In this document: piece by piece, positions 37,920 to 46,978 of the stretch | How the letters are laid out: every line of letters begins with the position of its first letter | Numbering within the stretch: the first letter of the stretch is position 1 | Origin: Thalassotalea sp. G2M2-11 | GTDB taxonomy: Bacteria; Pseudomonadota; Gammaproteobacteria; Enterobacterales; Alteromonadaceae | Length of the DNA: 64,000 nt | Assembly: GCF_017168195.1 (NCBI RefSeq) | Contig: NZ_JADNYL010000006.1 | Span: 1 to 64,000 of the forward strand | Direction: 5' to 3' | Program-made: the position numbers and the translations under genes | Notes under the pieces: generated by a model | Databases searched by the model: none | What the model was told of the DNA's origin: nothing | The model's input: the letters and a program-made list of their open reading frames with translations, nothing else

Positions 37920-40900
37920 TTATTTACGGCGACGTAATAACGCTAATGGCAATAACAATAAGCTTAACCAAGACGTTGAACCACCAGAACTAGACTTAGA
38001 TTTCACTGGAGCAGGTTCTTGTTTGTTTTCTACAGTCACACTCATAGTTTCACTCACCGTTCCTGTACCGTCATTTACATCAACATTAAATGTTAACGTT
38101 TCTGTTGCCGATACGTTAGGTGCAGTGAAAGTGATAGCTGAACTGTCAGCTCCTGTTAAAGTCACTTCGGTGCCACTTGTTTGCGTCCATTGATAAGTTA
38201 ACTCATCATTATTTGGATCAATCGCTTCTACTGATAAGTTAGCAGAGTTGCCTTCAACAACCGATTCATCACCAGAGATCGTCACCGTTGGTAAACGGTT
38301 ATCACAGGCATAAGTATCACCAGCAACTACATCTGAGAAAATACTATTGGTAATGTTGTTTACACTAAAGTTATCAATAAACCAGCCAAACTCGTTGGTA
38401 TTTGTATCACTAACGATACGGAAACGGAATTTAACTTCGTTACCATTTAACGCAGTACCAAAGTTTAGCGTTTCATAACCGCCTGGCCATGGACTAAAAC
38501 CAGTGTAAGCAGCTTTTTCTGCTAACGCATGCCCTGCTCGTTCATCAATCATACCAGTATAGCCTAGACCTTCGAATGTGCCGCCCATCGTGGTAACGTC
38601 AGCCCAGTCGCCGCCATTGACGCTAACTTCAACAACACCGCCATCCCAGGTTTCTTCGATTTCAAAGTATTGCCACCAGCTAATGACAAAATCTCCGCCA
38701 TAGCCGACATGCATTGTTTTGGTTTCAAAAGCTACGTCTGAACTAAAGCCATTATTTTTGACAAACGTATATTGCTCACCAACAGGGAATAACCAATTAT
38801 AAGTACTATCTAAGCCAAAGGTACCTTTAGCAAGATCACCACCGACCATGACATGCTCAGTAAAGTCATTTATCGTTGCTACTGTCTCCATATCATCAGT
38901 CATGCTGTTACCAACTAATTCACGTGTTTTAAAGTCCATGTGAACCCTTGTTGATAAACTATGTTCATCCGCAACAATCGCCTCATCAACCTCTGGGAAA
39001 GTTAGCTTCAATTCTAACGTATCTGCCGTCATCGCATCGTTTAAGGTAAACTCAAGTGGCGCACTTGTTGCTGAGCCAAATAATGCAACATCATCAAACG
39101 AGACCATGCCATCATTAGCAAAGGTGACATCATGACCACTAACCACTTCTACTTTACCCACTAAACCTGTCAATACTTCACTACCGCCATTTTTAACGGT
39201 AAAACTAACGGTTGCAGTTTCTGTATTATCCAAAATATTGTCATTTGAACAGTAACCTGAGGTTAAACCTTCATAGTTCACATTCAAATTGTGGCTATCT
39301 ACGGTAAAGGTCGCTAATTCTGTTTCGTAAGATTCAACAACACCAAGGTGATCAGTTGAATATCGGCTTGGAGAAACTGCACCTAAACCCAGACCTCGAC
39401 CAGCAAATGCTGCGAGCATTAACTTATAATCATCGACATCATTCGCATAAGCGGCCGCTAAAATAGCATCTCTCGCTTCGGTAAATGTAGGTGCAATTGG
39501 CGTCATCTTATAACCAGCTACAAGGTAGTCCATCATGCGACTTTCCGCTTGGGCAAAGGTATAACGCTCATCATTGATTAACGCAACATAAGCATCCCAA
39601 AGCATTGATGCCCATACTGAACCGGAACCATGTACTTCTGGATCAGCAGTAATATCAGCAAAAGTATAAGGGCTCACTTCTTTATTGGTTGAGTATGGAT
39701 AGGCACGTATACCTTTAGTGAAAGAGGCAACATAAGAAGTCGCTGAGTAAGGTTTTTGATATAACTCGTTACCTGCTTGCGCAGCATCTTCTGCATTAGC
39801 AAGTAACATTAAGGCATGGAAATCCCCCCAGCCTTCACCTAACGAGCCACCTTGATTATTAATTAAACCTGAAGAGTTACCAACTAAGCGATTAGAGATA
39901 TAGTGACCCCATTCATGAGCAACAATACCATTATCCCAAGAGCTTGCCTTGTATGGTTTATTGTTAAACATCTCAATAGATACGGTTTCATCCGCATCTA
40001 ATAGTGCGTAAATTTCTGCCCCTTCGTTTTGTGAAATTCCCATATTAGGGATTTTAACGGCATCATCGCTTCCTCCCATAGGAGCTGGTACATCACCATC
40101 ACGATTGTTGGCAATCAATACCGCAACTGCTCCAGCATTTTGCGCATGCAATACTTTCTGAGTAAAGTTACACGCACCACGATCAATAATAGCAATATTA
40201 CCGGCTAACATATCGCCATTAATGGCTTCTTCACAACCATCAGTTGTCGTATTACCCGCATCAACATCTTCAAAACCATCAGTAAGGCGTACTAAGTTAC
40301 CCGCTACTGAAAATTGCCCCATACCAAAGGCTGAACGTCTGGTTGATTCTAATAAACCAATATCACTATGAGAGCTCACCTTGATACCGTAATCGGTACC
40401 ATTAACCGCATCTTTACTGTCCCATAAGTACATTTGCATACGTGGCGAATAACCATCGGCAGGCGTACTCATATTAGCGTTATTAAAACCTGAATTGTCT
40501 TGTACTTCTGCACGTAATGGATCACCTTCAATCCCACCACGACCATAGTTGACTAACTGAGCATTACCTGAGGCTTCATCAAAGCCATGATCATAAAACC
40601 AATCATGTAAAAAGTTATTCATATAGAATAAATTCACAATGGCGGCTTTACGGTTATGCATAGAGTTTTCGGTTTGCTCACTATCGTATTGATAGTCAAA
40701 GGTGTTTGCTGAAGTGATTTCTGCGGTAAAGTCACCATTAGTGTAGCCATCTGGTGCGATCGCATCTACATATGCACGAACATTGTTACCAATAGTTTCG
40801 GTTGCATCATCAGCTAACCACGCATCTTTGGTGCTTATAGGACCAGCACTTAAACTCACTAAAGGCGCTGCTAAATACTCATTTGTGTCTTCTTGATCTA

Positions 40901-41840
40901 TTGAAGCCGCAGGAATAACGTTACCATGTGGACCATCCCAAGGTTTATTGATGCCGTCAACGTCGGCATACACACGATAGTTAAAATCTGCCGCATGGCT
41001 AGTTAAGTTATTTTTCAGTAAAACCTCGCCGGTTTTAGATGAAATAACAAAACTGAAGTAATCTGAATCAACGCTGTCTTCATTGCTAACTTCAAGCTCT
41101 ACATAGTGAGCAGGTACCAACTCACCTTTGACATCAAAAAATACTTTCTTCGCACGTGGCTGACCAAGAATTTTTTTATCATCGGCAAAGTTTTCTGCGA
41201 CAAATTGCTCATATTTTCCTGATTCACCGTGCGCTTTTAAGGAAATAGTATTGACTTTGCCACCCATAGCAGAAAATGCTTTTTCAATAGCGGTAGCTGT
41301 TTCTACAAAGCCTTGCCCAGATGAAAGTGCCGATAATTTCACTGTTGAAGCAAAGTAACCTGACGACGCCACCAAGTTAAACTCTTGGTCCATCATAATA
41401 TTGTATTCGCGGTTAAAAACTTCGATCCCTGCCACTTCTTGCTTATATTTCGCGACCAATGCACCACGCTTCTGATCGTGCATATTCGCTAAAACTGCTT
41501 GTACTGAAGCAACTTTAGACTTATTTGCGCCGGTTAATTGATTTAAATAAAAGTCAGCCGCCGCTTGCGCTTTATGCTCTGCTTTTACTATTGATAAGTT
41601 AGGTTTTTTCTGTGTTTTGCTGGCCCACTGGAATGTGTATTGACCTAACTGATTATCATAATGATTGTCCATACCACTGGCTGTAGCAATCTGACGTTTC
41701 GCTACGGTATTATTGCTCAATACATTAGCCACTGATTTCAAAGAAGGTTCATTTTGAGAACCATTTGCTGCAACACCAAGTGACGCAGTCCCTAATGCGA
41801 CACTGATAAAAGTCGCGATAGCTGTTTTATTATACTTCAT
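37920..41840 (-). CDS. Secreted M36-type metalloprotease with GlyGly-CTERM tail
   Basis: A 1306-aa extracellular protease. A signal peptide (residues 1-25) is followed by a fungalysin-type propeptide to about 290. The catalytic M36 domain has zinc motif HEWGH (His642, Glu643, His646), with the third ligand glutamate in EGWGDF. A protease-associated (PA) domain near residues 520-610 (ACNFTQKVLHAQNAGAVAV) is inserted before it. C-terminal beta domains follow, one like PKD/cadherin (SVEAIDPNNDELTYQWTQ). The end SSSGGSTSWLSLLLLPLALL plus RRRK is a GlyGly-CTERM signal, which rhombosortase cleaves after type II secretion. It probably digests protein outside the cell. Confidence 0.92.
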   Translation of the reverse strand: MKYNKTAIATFISVALGTASLGVAANGSQNEPSLKSVANVLSNNTVAKRQIATASGMDNHYDNQLGQYTFQWASKTQKKPNLSIVKAEHKAQAAADFYLNQLTGANKSKVASVQAVLANMHDQKRGALVAKYKQEVAGIEVFNREYNIMMDQEFNLVASSGYFASTVKLSALSSGQGFVETATAIEKAFSAMGGKVNTISLKAHGESGKYEQFVAENFADDKKILGQPRAKKVFFDVKGELVPAHYVELEVSNEDSVDSDYFSFVISSKTGEVLLKNNLTSHAADFNYRVYADVDGINKPWDGPHGNVIPAASIDQEDTNEYLAAPLVSLSAGPISTKDAWLADDATETIGNNVRAYVDAIAPDGYTNGDFTAEITSANTFDYQYDSEQTENSMHNRKAAIVNLFYMNNFLHDWFYDHGFDEASGNAQLVNYGRGGIEGDPLRAEVQDNSGFNNANMSTPADGYSPRMQMYLWDSKDAVNGTDYGIKVSSHSDIGLLESTRRSAFGMGQFSVAGNLVRLTDGFEDVDAGNTTTDGCEEAINGDMLAGNIAIIDRGACNFTQKVLHAQNAGAVAVLIANNRDGDVPAPMGGSDDAVKIPNMGISQNEGAEIYALLDADETVSIEMFNNKPYKASSWDNGIVAHEWGHYISNRLVGNSSGLINNQGGSLGEGWGDFHALMLLANAEDAAQAGNELYQKPYSATSYVASFTKGIRAYPYSTNKEVSPYTFADITADPEVHGSGSVWASMLWDAYVALINDERYTFAQAESRMMDYLVAGYKMTPIAPTFTEARDAILAAAYANDVDDYKLMLAAFAGRGLGLGAVSPSRYSTDHLGVVESYETELATFTVDSHNLNVNYEGLTSGYCSNDNILDNTETATVSFTVKNGGSEVLTGLVGKVEVVSGHDVTFANDGMVSFDDVALFGSATSAPLEFTLNDAMTADTLELKLTFPEVDEAIVADEHSLSTRVHMDFKTRELVGNSMTDDMETVATINDFTEHVMVGGDLAKGTFGLDSTYNWLFPVGEQYTFVKNNGFSSDVAFETKTMHVGYGGDFVISWWQYFEIEETWDGGVVEVSVNGGDWADVTTMGGTFEGLGYTGMIDERAGHALAEKAAYTGFSPWPGGYETLNFGTALNGNEVKFRFRIVSDTNTNEFGWFIDNFSVNNITNSIFSDVVAGDTYACDNRLPTVTISGDESVVEGNSANLSVEAIDPNNDELTYQWTQTSGTEVTLTGADSSAITFTAPNVSATETLTFNVDVNDGTGTVSETMSVTVENKQEPAPVKSKSSSGGSTSWLSLLLLPLALLRRRK

Positions 41841-42020
41841 ACGAGTCCCTATTGTTTATGATTAGCTTACGACAGCAATGGCTTTACTTGCCGAAGAGAT
41901 AAAATTGCATACAATTCAATTTACCGCCTCGATTATTACATATCATTAACAAATTAATAAACAGCTATTTACAAAAAATCTTGTTCCCTATTTTTTTCAC
42001 TATGTAATTAAAAAATTACA

Positions 42021-42050
42021 AAAAAAAACACTCACCAAAGGCGAGTGCTT
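42021..42050 (-). terminator. Terminator of the TIGR04219/DUF2333/PCuAC gene group
   Basis: On the reverse strand a GCACTCGCC / GGTGAGTG stem is followed by nine T (A run 42020-42028). It ends the three reverse-strand genes that begin at 44326. Confidence 0.8.
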
Positions 42051-42075
42051 TAATATAAACTCAGAAAAATACTGG

Positions 42076-42831
42076 TTAGAAGTGCACGACAGCGCCAGCA
42101 AAGAGTCCTTTAAATTCAAGGTCGGTATACAAATCGTTTATATCTTCTAAAGTAAACTTAGTAGCGCGGTAACCTAAGGTTAAATTAAAGTCGACAACCA
42201 GATTATCAATGACTTCATAACTAACCCCCGCCTGATAATCATATAAGCTATGCTCATCAACAGAAAGGAAATTCCCTTGAGCAAAAAGATTAACGCCTGT
42301 TAACGGCAATCCAAGTGAGGTTGATGCATATAACATGGGCACCATATCGTCAGTTGCAATGCTGCCAGTGATCGTTAAATCATCAATAGCCTCACCAGTA
42401 ACACTTACATCACCATCAAAATCTCGCCCAGTTAAGCCAATATCAAAGGAGAATAAGCCATTATCAAATATCTCATAATAAAGGGTATAGTCAGTATAGC
42501 TAACATCAAAATTTGCCGATAATGGTGAATCTACAAATAGCTTATCATCAAAAGAAAATTCACCGTTAATTGAAGTAATCCCTTGCGTAGCTAACGATGT
42601 ATTGGCAATTTTAGCATTCGGAATAAAAGGTAGTGGGTGCTCAAACGCAATTGAATAACTGCCCTGTTTTTCATCCGCTAAGTTAAAATCAAGTTGCTGA
42701 TCCATTTCACCAAACTTGCCACTTGCCTGATTATCCCAAACTTGCCCACTTATGTAGATCCCAATCGCATCTGCTTGGGCATTACAACACTGCAGTGCAA
42801 ATACAGCGGGAACTAACAATAGCTTTTTCAT
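42076..42831 (-). CDS. TIGR04219-family outer-membrane beta-barrel protein
   Basis: A 251-aa exported protein with a signal peptide of about 20 residues (FALQCCNAQA). The mature part (DAIGIYISGQVWDNQASGKFGE) is the typical TIGR04219 start: a small barrel found mainly in marine gammaproteobacteria, function unknown. It ends ...FKGLFAGAVVHF, with the terminal phenylalanine needed for barrel assembly. It is four bases after the DUF2333 gene and ends the operon. The double cysteine before the cleavage site could mark a lipobox, but the barrel end makes a normal signal more likely. Confidence 0.85.
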   Translation of the reverse strand: MKKLLLVPAVFALQCCNAQADAIGIYISGQVWDNQASGKFGEMDQQLDFNLADEKQGSYSIAFEHPLPFIPNAKIANTSLATQGITSINGEFSFDDKLFVDSPLSANFDVSYTDYTLYYEIFDNGLFSFDIGLTGRDFDGDVSVTGEAIDDLTITGSIATDDMVPMLYASTSLGLPLTGVNLFAQGNFLSVDEHSLYDYQAGVSYEVIDNLVVDFNLTLGYRATKFTLEDINDLYTDLEFKGLFAGAVVHF

Positions 42832-42835
42832 GTAC

Positions 42836-43828
42836 TTATCCTTGACTCAATAAATCATTCAAATCGATTAGTGCCGCATTGGCACGTGAAATATAATTTG
42901 CCATCACTAACGAGTGATTAGCCAATAAACCAAAGCCATCACCATTAAGGATCATCGGGCTCCATATTGCTTCTTGGCTAGCTTCTAACTCACGAATGAT
43001 CTGCTGCACACTCACTTTGGCATTTTTCTTTTCTAACACATCATTAAAATCGATTTCAATCGCCTTTAAAAAATGCAGTAATGCCCAACATGCCCCTCGG
43101 GCTTCATAAAATTCATTATCAATTTTCCACCAGCTGGTTTTAAGCTGTATGTTAGAAGATGCCTGAGTTGACTGTTGAGCGGCTTCATCACCAGCAAGAT
43201 CAATATTCAATTGTTCTCTGCCAACACTCACACTTAAACGTTGAGAATAACTCCCTAATCGTTTGCTCACTTCTTGTAACCAATCTCGTAAATTATCTGC
43301 ACGCGCATAAAACTGTGCCGATTGACTATTAACATCAGCTAATGATTTTCGATAAGCATAAAGCGCATCTATTGCCTGCTGATATTCTGTTTCAGCACTG
43401 GGCATTGCCCAGCTTCGATGATCAATATTAAACTGTGGCTGAGCTACTTTTAGGTGCTTATTTTCTACTGACTGCGATTGAGAACGGCTAAATTCTTGTC
43501 GCATGACTAGTGCCATATCACGCACCATTTCTAACGCACCAAACTCCCAAGAGGGGATATTATCTAAAAAGACGCTTGGTGGCAGCGCATCATTCGCCAG
43601 ATAGCCTCCCGACTTATTCAATAATGTTTCGGTCACACGGATCAAAGCTGTTGTCGTCGTATATCCGACAACAGGCGCGACATTTTCAGCGCTAGCATCC
43701 TGGGTAACCTCTTGACGGATGTTTATTTCGTCAGGTTCGAAACTCCAATACACACCCAAAAAATACAGTGCCAATATCAATGCGATAAATATGGAGCTCA
43801 GCAACTTCATCGAGATATTAGTATTCAT
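42836..43828 (-). CDS. DUF2333-family membrane protein
   Basis: A 330-aa protein with one membrane helix near residues 8-26 and a periplasmic, mostly helical remainder. DUF2333 signatures include GGYLANDALPPSVFLDNIPSWEFGAL and the C-terminal WSPMILNGDGFGLLANHSLVMANYISRANAALIDL (pieces: NGDGFGLLANHSLVMANYIS). The function is unknown. The gene is between the PCuAC chaperone and the TIGR04219 barrel with gaps of under ten bases, so they form one operon of envelope proteins. Confidence 0.88.
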   Translation of the reverse strand: MNTNISMKLLSSIFIALILALYFLGVYWSFEPDEINIRQEVTQDASAENVAPVVGYTTTTALIRVTETLLNKSGGYLANDALPPSVFLDNIPSWEFGALEMVRDMALVMRQEFSRSQSQSVENKHLKVAQPQFNIDHRSWAMPSAETEYQQAIDALYAYRKSLADVNSQSAQFYARADNLRDWLQEVSKRLGSYSQRLSVSVGREQLNIDLAGDEAAQQSTQASSNIQLKTSWWKIDNEFYEARGACWALLHFLKAIEIDFNDVLEKKNAKVSVQQIIRELEASQEAIWSPMILNGDGFGLLANHSLVMANYISRANAALIDLNDLLSQG

Positions 43829-43837
43829 AATTTGCTC

Positions 43838-44326
43838 CTAATGATGGTGATGATGGTTCTCTGTTTGTTTTTTACGAACAATACTTTTCACTGGTAAGGT
43901 CACAGTCATAGCTGCTGCCTCCTTAAAGTGCAATGTTAACGTTATTTCGTCATTTACTTTTAATGGTTGAGTAACATTGAAAATCATTAAATGATAACCG
44001 CCAGGTTGAAGTGTCACTGAGTCATGTGCAGGAATTGTTAAAGAATCTTGCTGGCGCATTCTCATCATACCGTTTTCCATGGTGTGTTGATGTATTTCAA
44101 TGCGATCACTGATTTGACCGCTCGCAGATAATAATACCACTGGCTTTTCCCCTTCGTTTACAATTTCCATATAAGCAGAAGAAACTTTAGTACCAGGAAT
44201 TGTCGCTCTCACATAGCCATGTTCAACGGACACTTCACTTGCGATTACCTGATTCGATAACAAAAAACTTCCTAAAGAAAACAACAAGCCCATTAATAAA
44301 GGTGTGCGAATCAATAAATTTTTCAT
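43838..44326 (-). CDS. PCuAC-family periplasmic copper chaperone
   Basis: The 162-aa protein carries Cu(I) to the Cu-A/Cu-B centres of cytochrome oxidase. A signal peptide of about 29 residues precedes VEHGYVRATIPGTKVSSAYMEI. The metal ligands fit H-x10-M-x21-H-x-M: HTMENGMMRM and GGYHLMIF are both present. An odd feature is a C-terminal KKQTENHHHHH, five histidines in a row, not part of the family core. It may be a second metal site. It is the first gene of a reverse-strand operon with DUF2333 and TIGR04219 genes. Confidence 0.9.
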   Translation of the reverse strand: MKNLLIRTPLLMGLLFSLGSFLLSNQVIASEVSVEHGYVRATIPGTKVSSAYMEIVNEGEKPVVLLSASGQISDRIEIHQHTMENGMMRMRQQDSLTIPAHDSVTLQPGGYHLMIFNVTQPLKVNDEITLTLHFKEAAAMTVTLPVKSIVRKKQTENHHHHH

Positions 44327-44393
44327 ATAGCGCTATACATCCATTTTTATCCATATTATTGTTATGCCAGTATTGTAACTAAGCTTAAAACAA

Positions 44394-45131
44394 ATGGATA
44401 ACTTAATTCTCTCTGATTTACAAAATAATGTGTTAACCATCACGATTAACCGTTTTGATAAAAAAAATGCTCTTAATACCACTATGTATCAACAGCTTTG
44501 CCAATTATTTCAACAAGCACAAACTAACGATGATATTCATTGTGTATTGATCAAAGGTAACGAACAATGCTTTTGTGCAGGTAATGACCTTGATGATTTC
44601 ATCAAACATGCCTATGACGATGAATTGGCAGCATTCGCTTTTGTACAAGCCCTTGCAAATTTTACTAAACCCATTGTCGCTGCCGTTGCAGGCCCTGCCG
44701 TTGGCATTGGTACCACTATGCTATTGCATTGTGATTATGTACTGACAACACCGAATGCAAAATTTAAGTTACCCTTCACTCAGCTAGGTTTATGCCCTGA
44801 AGCTGCTTCAAGTGTATTATTACCATTGCGTGTTGGCCATAATCGCGCTTTTGAATTATTGGTGCTTGGTACATTGTTTTCTGGTCAACAAGCAGCACAA
44901 TACGGCATTGCTAATTACTGTTGTGAACCAGAAGAATTACTCTCTTTAGCAGAGAAACACGCTCAAACGATTGCCGCTTTACCAGCCGATGCCACTCAAA
45001 CCAGCCGAGCATTAATTAAAAAAGCAACAGCGCAACAAGTCAATGATGCCCTTGAAGCGGAAAAGGTTGAGTTTTCTCGTTTAGTAAAAACACAAACCTG
45101 CCAAGATATTCTCGCCTCTTTCTTTAACTAA
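44394..45131 (+). CDS. Enoyl-CoA hydratase/isomerase family protein
   Basis: A 245-aa crotonase-fold protein. Oxyanion-hole segments are CFCAGNDLDDF near residue 60 and VAGPAVGIGTTMLLHCDYV near 100. PFTQLGLCPEAASSVLLP near 125 has the position of the catalytic glutamate, as in delta3,delta2-enoyl-CoA isomerase-like proteins. It could hydrate or isomerise enoyl-CoA esters in fatty acid breakdown; which reaction cannot be settled. It stands alone, divergent from the PCuAC gene and ended by a bidirectional terminator. Confidence 0.88.
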   Translation: MDNLILSDLQNNVLTITINRFDKKNALNTTMYQQLCQLFQQAQTNDDIHCVLIKGNEQCFCAGNDLDDFIKHAYDDELAAFAFVQALANFTKPIVAAVAGPAVGIGTTMLLHCDYVLTTPNAKFKLPFTQLGLCPEAASSVLLPLRVGHNRAFELLVLGTLFSGQQAAQYGIANYCCEPEELLSLAEKHAQTIAALPADATQTSRALIKKATAQQVNDALEAEKVEFSRLVKTQTCQDILASFFN

Positions 45132-45136
45132 ACAAA

Positions 45137-45176
45137 CACGCGTATGATGAGCTCTGTCGTCATACGCGAACTTTTT
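45137..45176. terminator. Bidirectional terminator between convergent genes
   Basis: CGCGTATGATGA (45139-45150) pairs with TCGTCATACGCG (45157-45168) with one G-T pair. A T tract follows (45171-45175). It separates the enoyl-CoA hydratase gene from the psp-type operon. Confidence 0.8.
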
Positions 45177-45180
45177 AATG

Positions 45181-45519
45181 TTAATTCAATTGCCTTTTTT
45201 CATTGCGGGTCACAAGCCATATCAATCCAGCAATTAACAATATAGGCCAGAATACACCGATCATCACCATGGCAAAACCGCCTAGAATTAACATGCCAAT
45301 AAAAATTAGCGAACCAAATACACTCAACACAATAGCCAGCGCGACAAGCACTAAAATCACCACGACAATGGCCGAGATACTAATCGCTTTTAATGGTTCA
45401 ATCAGTTTGTCGCCCATGTAAACATCAACATCTAACATCTCAATAAAGCTGATACCCAGTACATAGGTTAGAAATAATGTTGCCACAATAGCTAATAATA
45501 ACGATTTAAAAAATGACAT
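45181..45519 (-). CDS. Small multi-pass membrane protein, last gene of the psp-type operon
   Basis: A 112-aa hydrophobic protein with three to four membrane helices (about residues 5-25, 48-68, 70-90, 88-106) and a basic C-terminus (VTRNEKRQLN). I do not recognise a family. It lies 46 bases after pspC on the same strand, so it is probably part of the membrane-stress response. Its place resembles that of PspD or PspG in other bacteria, but the sequence does not show homology. Confidence 0.7.
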   Translation of the reverse strand: MSFFKSLLLAIVATLFLTYVLGISFIEMLDVDVYMGDKLIEPLKAISISAIVVVILVLVALAIVLSVFGSLIFIGMLILGGFAMVMIGVFWPILLIAGLIWLVTRNEKRQLN

Positions 45520-45565
45520 AGTAATCCCGAATAGTTAACGCATCTAATGGTGTTTTGTGCCTAAA

Positions 45566-45778
45566 TTAACGACGTGCAGGTAATAACATGGCGGCGACAA
45601 TATAGGCCACACCTGTCACAACAGGAAATGCAAATAACGAAACCACTGCGGCAATACGAACACCTAATCGTGACAACTGATAATGCCTAGCAATACCACC
45701 ACAGACACCTGATAGCTTTTTATGCACCATATCTTTGGTCAATCTATTCTGCATTAAATATTCTCGTTCATATCTCAT
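45566..45778 (-). CDS. pspC: PspC-domain membrane protein
   Basis: The 70-aa protein is a short PspC: KKLSGVCGGIARHYQLSRLGVRIAAVVSLF is the PspC domain (pieces: SGVCGGIARHYQLS and GVRIAAVVSLF), with a helix that spans the membrane and a second hydrophobic segment near the C-terminus. PspC relays membrane damage to PspA. I start at ATG 45778, six bases after AGGAAG; a TTG two codons earlier is poor. The start overlaps the preceding small gene by 11 bases. The C-terminal periplasmic leucine zipper of E. coli PspC is absent. Confidence 0.88.
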   Translation of the reverse strand: MRYEREYLMQNRLTKDMVHKKLSGVCGGIARHYQLSRLGVRIAAVVSLFAFPVVTGVAYIVAAMLLPARR

Positions 45779-45920
45779 GATCAACTTCCTCTTTCTGCTC
45801 TAATAACCAAGTCACTAGATTGCTATAAATTGAAATAACGCCAGCAAAGATAAACATAATCACCACTGGCGAAAGGTAGATTGCAAATAGCGTTAACCAA
45901 GTAAGTTTTGCTATATGCAT
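45768..45920 (-). CDS. 50-aa membrane protein between pspA and pspC
   Basis: An open frame of 50 codons starts MHIAKLTWLTLFAIYLSPVV and has one long hydrophobic stretch (residues 7-32), then a polar acidic tail (EQKEEVDHEI). It begins 10 bases after the pspA stop, with AGGGG upstream (CTTAAGGGGTAACTG), and its end overlaps pspC. Its position is that of PspB in other bacteria, but the PspB coiled-coil is missing and I do not claim homology. The good ribosome site and the exact fit between neighbours argue that it is real. Confidence 0.65.
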   Translation of the reverse strand: MHIAKLTWLTLFAIYLSPVVIMFIFAGVISIYSNLVTWLLEQKEEVDHEI

Positions 45921-45930
45921 CAGTTACCCC

Positions 45931-46593
45931 TTAAGCATTAGCCACTTGTTTTTTTAACGCTTCAAGTTCTTTATCAAGATCTTCATCGGTTTCTAGCGCG
46001 TTAATTTGACTAGCTAAATCTTGGTTTGATGTCATATCAAATGCTTCAACCTGCGCTTCAATGTCATCTATTTTTTGCTGATAACGTTCAAATTTGCCAA
46101 TGGCATCGTCAATGTTATAAACCGCAGCCGTTTCACGTGCCTTTAACCGCACTTGTGCTGACTCTTGTCGTAACACATAGCTTTCTTGACGACGTTTAGC
46201 TTCACTCAATTTTTCTTGTAAACGGCTTGCATCTTCTTGCACAGCCATTAAAGATTCTTCAAATTGGGCGAGTTCTTCTTGTAACGCATCAACTTTTGTT
46301 TGACACTTATTTTTCTCAACCAATGCCGATCTGGCTAAATCATCTCGACCTTTCGAGACAGCTATTGTCGCTTTCTCTTGCCAATGGCTGACACTGGTTT
46401 CCTGCGCACGGATTTGACGCATCAGCGTTTTCTTTTCAGCAATTTGTTTTGCTGCAGTTGAACGCACTTCAACTAATGTTTCTTCCATCTCTTGAATGAT
46501 CAACTTGATCATTTTCTCAGGATGCTCTGCTTTATCTAACATACTGTTTATGTTGGCATTTACAATATCAGTGAAACGTGAAAACATACCCAT
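45931..46593 (-). CDS. pspA: Phage shock protein A, membrane-stress effector
   Basis: PspA binds damaged inner membrane, forms ESCRT-III-like scaffolds and inhibits the activator PspF. The 220-aa protein is almost entirely coiled-coil. The N-terminus MGMFSRFTDIVNANINSMLDKAEHPEKMIKLIIQEMEETLVEV (pieces: FSRFTDIVNANINSMLD and EHPEKMIKLIIQEME) is diagnostic for the PspA/IM30 family, with the amphipathic helix first. The C-terminus ends ...DKELEALKKQVANA. It is the second gene of the operon that starts at a sigma-54-type promoter. Confidence 0.95.
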   Translation of the reverse strand: MGMFSRFTDIVNANINSMLDKAEHPEKMIKLIIQEMEETLVEVRSTAAKQIAEKKTLMRQIRAQETSVSHWQEKATIAVSKGRDDLARSALVEKNKCQTKVDALQEELAQFEESLMAVQEDASRLQEKLSEAKRRQESYVLRQESAQVRLKARETAAVYNIDDAIGKFERYQQKIDDIEAQVEAFDMTSNQDLASQINALETDEDLDKELEALKKQVANA

Positions 46594-46605
46594 AATAATC
46601 TTCTC

Positions 46606-46902
46606 CTACTCTTCTGATGCGATTACGTTATTTTGGCTTACTAATTTTTTTTGTTGTGATGTGATCATCACTGTTGATTGCGGTGTTACCGCATTATCAA
46701 AAGTCATCATTTGCTTAAGTGATGTGCTAATTGATTGCTTCAATTGCTCAGTTAAATGTTGAGACACTTGCTGACTTTGATTAACAAGCACTTGTCTTAA
46801 CGAGTTGTCCAAGTTGTTTTGGCTTTCTGCAGATGCAAGGCTTGATGTTCCTAATCCTAGAACGACGACAGAGATAGCAATTATTTGATTGATACTTTTC
46901 AT
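46606..46902 (-). CDS. Small exported protein, first gene of the psp-type operon
   Basis: A 98-aa protein with signal peptide (residues 1-26, cleavage after LASA) and a polar, glutamine- and serine-rich helical mature part (NQSQQVSQHLTEQLKQSISTSLKQMM). No family recognised. It starts 62 bases after the sigma-54-type promoter and ends 13 bases before pspA, so it should be induced with pspA. A periplasmic stress sensor is possible; PspA operons of E. coli have no such gene first. Confidence 0.7.
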   Translation of the reverse strand: MKSINQIIAISVVVLGLGTSSLASAESQNNLDNSLRQVLVNQSQQVSQHLTEQLKQSISTSLKQMMTFDNAVTPQSTVMITSQQKKLVSQNNVIASEE

Positions 46903-46963
46903 TCTGTACTCCTAACTATTTAATTTTTTTCATCATGGCTTTTCACCAGTTACTACTTCTATA

Positions 46964-46978
46964 TCAAGGCTTGTGCCA
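46964..46978 (-). promoter_or_regulatory. Sigma-54-type promoter of the psp operon
   Basis: Reading on the reverse strand, TGGCACAAGCCTTGA matches TGGCACN5TTGC: the -24 GG and -12 elements have the exact spacing, with GA in place of GC at -12. Transcription would begin about 50 bases before the first gene. psp operons are activated by PspF with sigma-54, so the match fits the genes. No pspF is adjacent (the neighbour is sseA). Confidence 0.7.
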
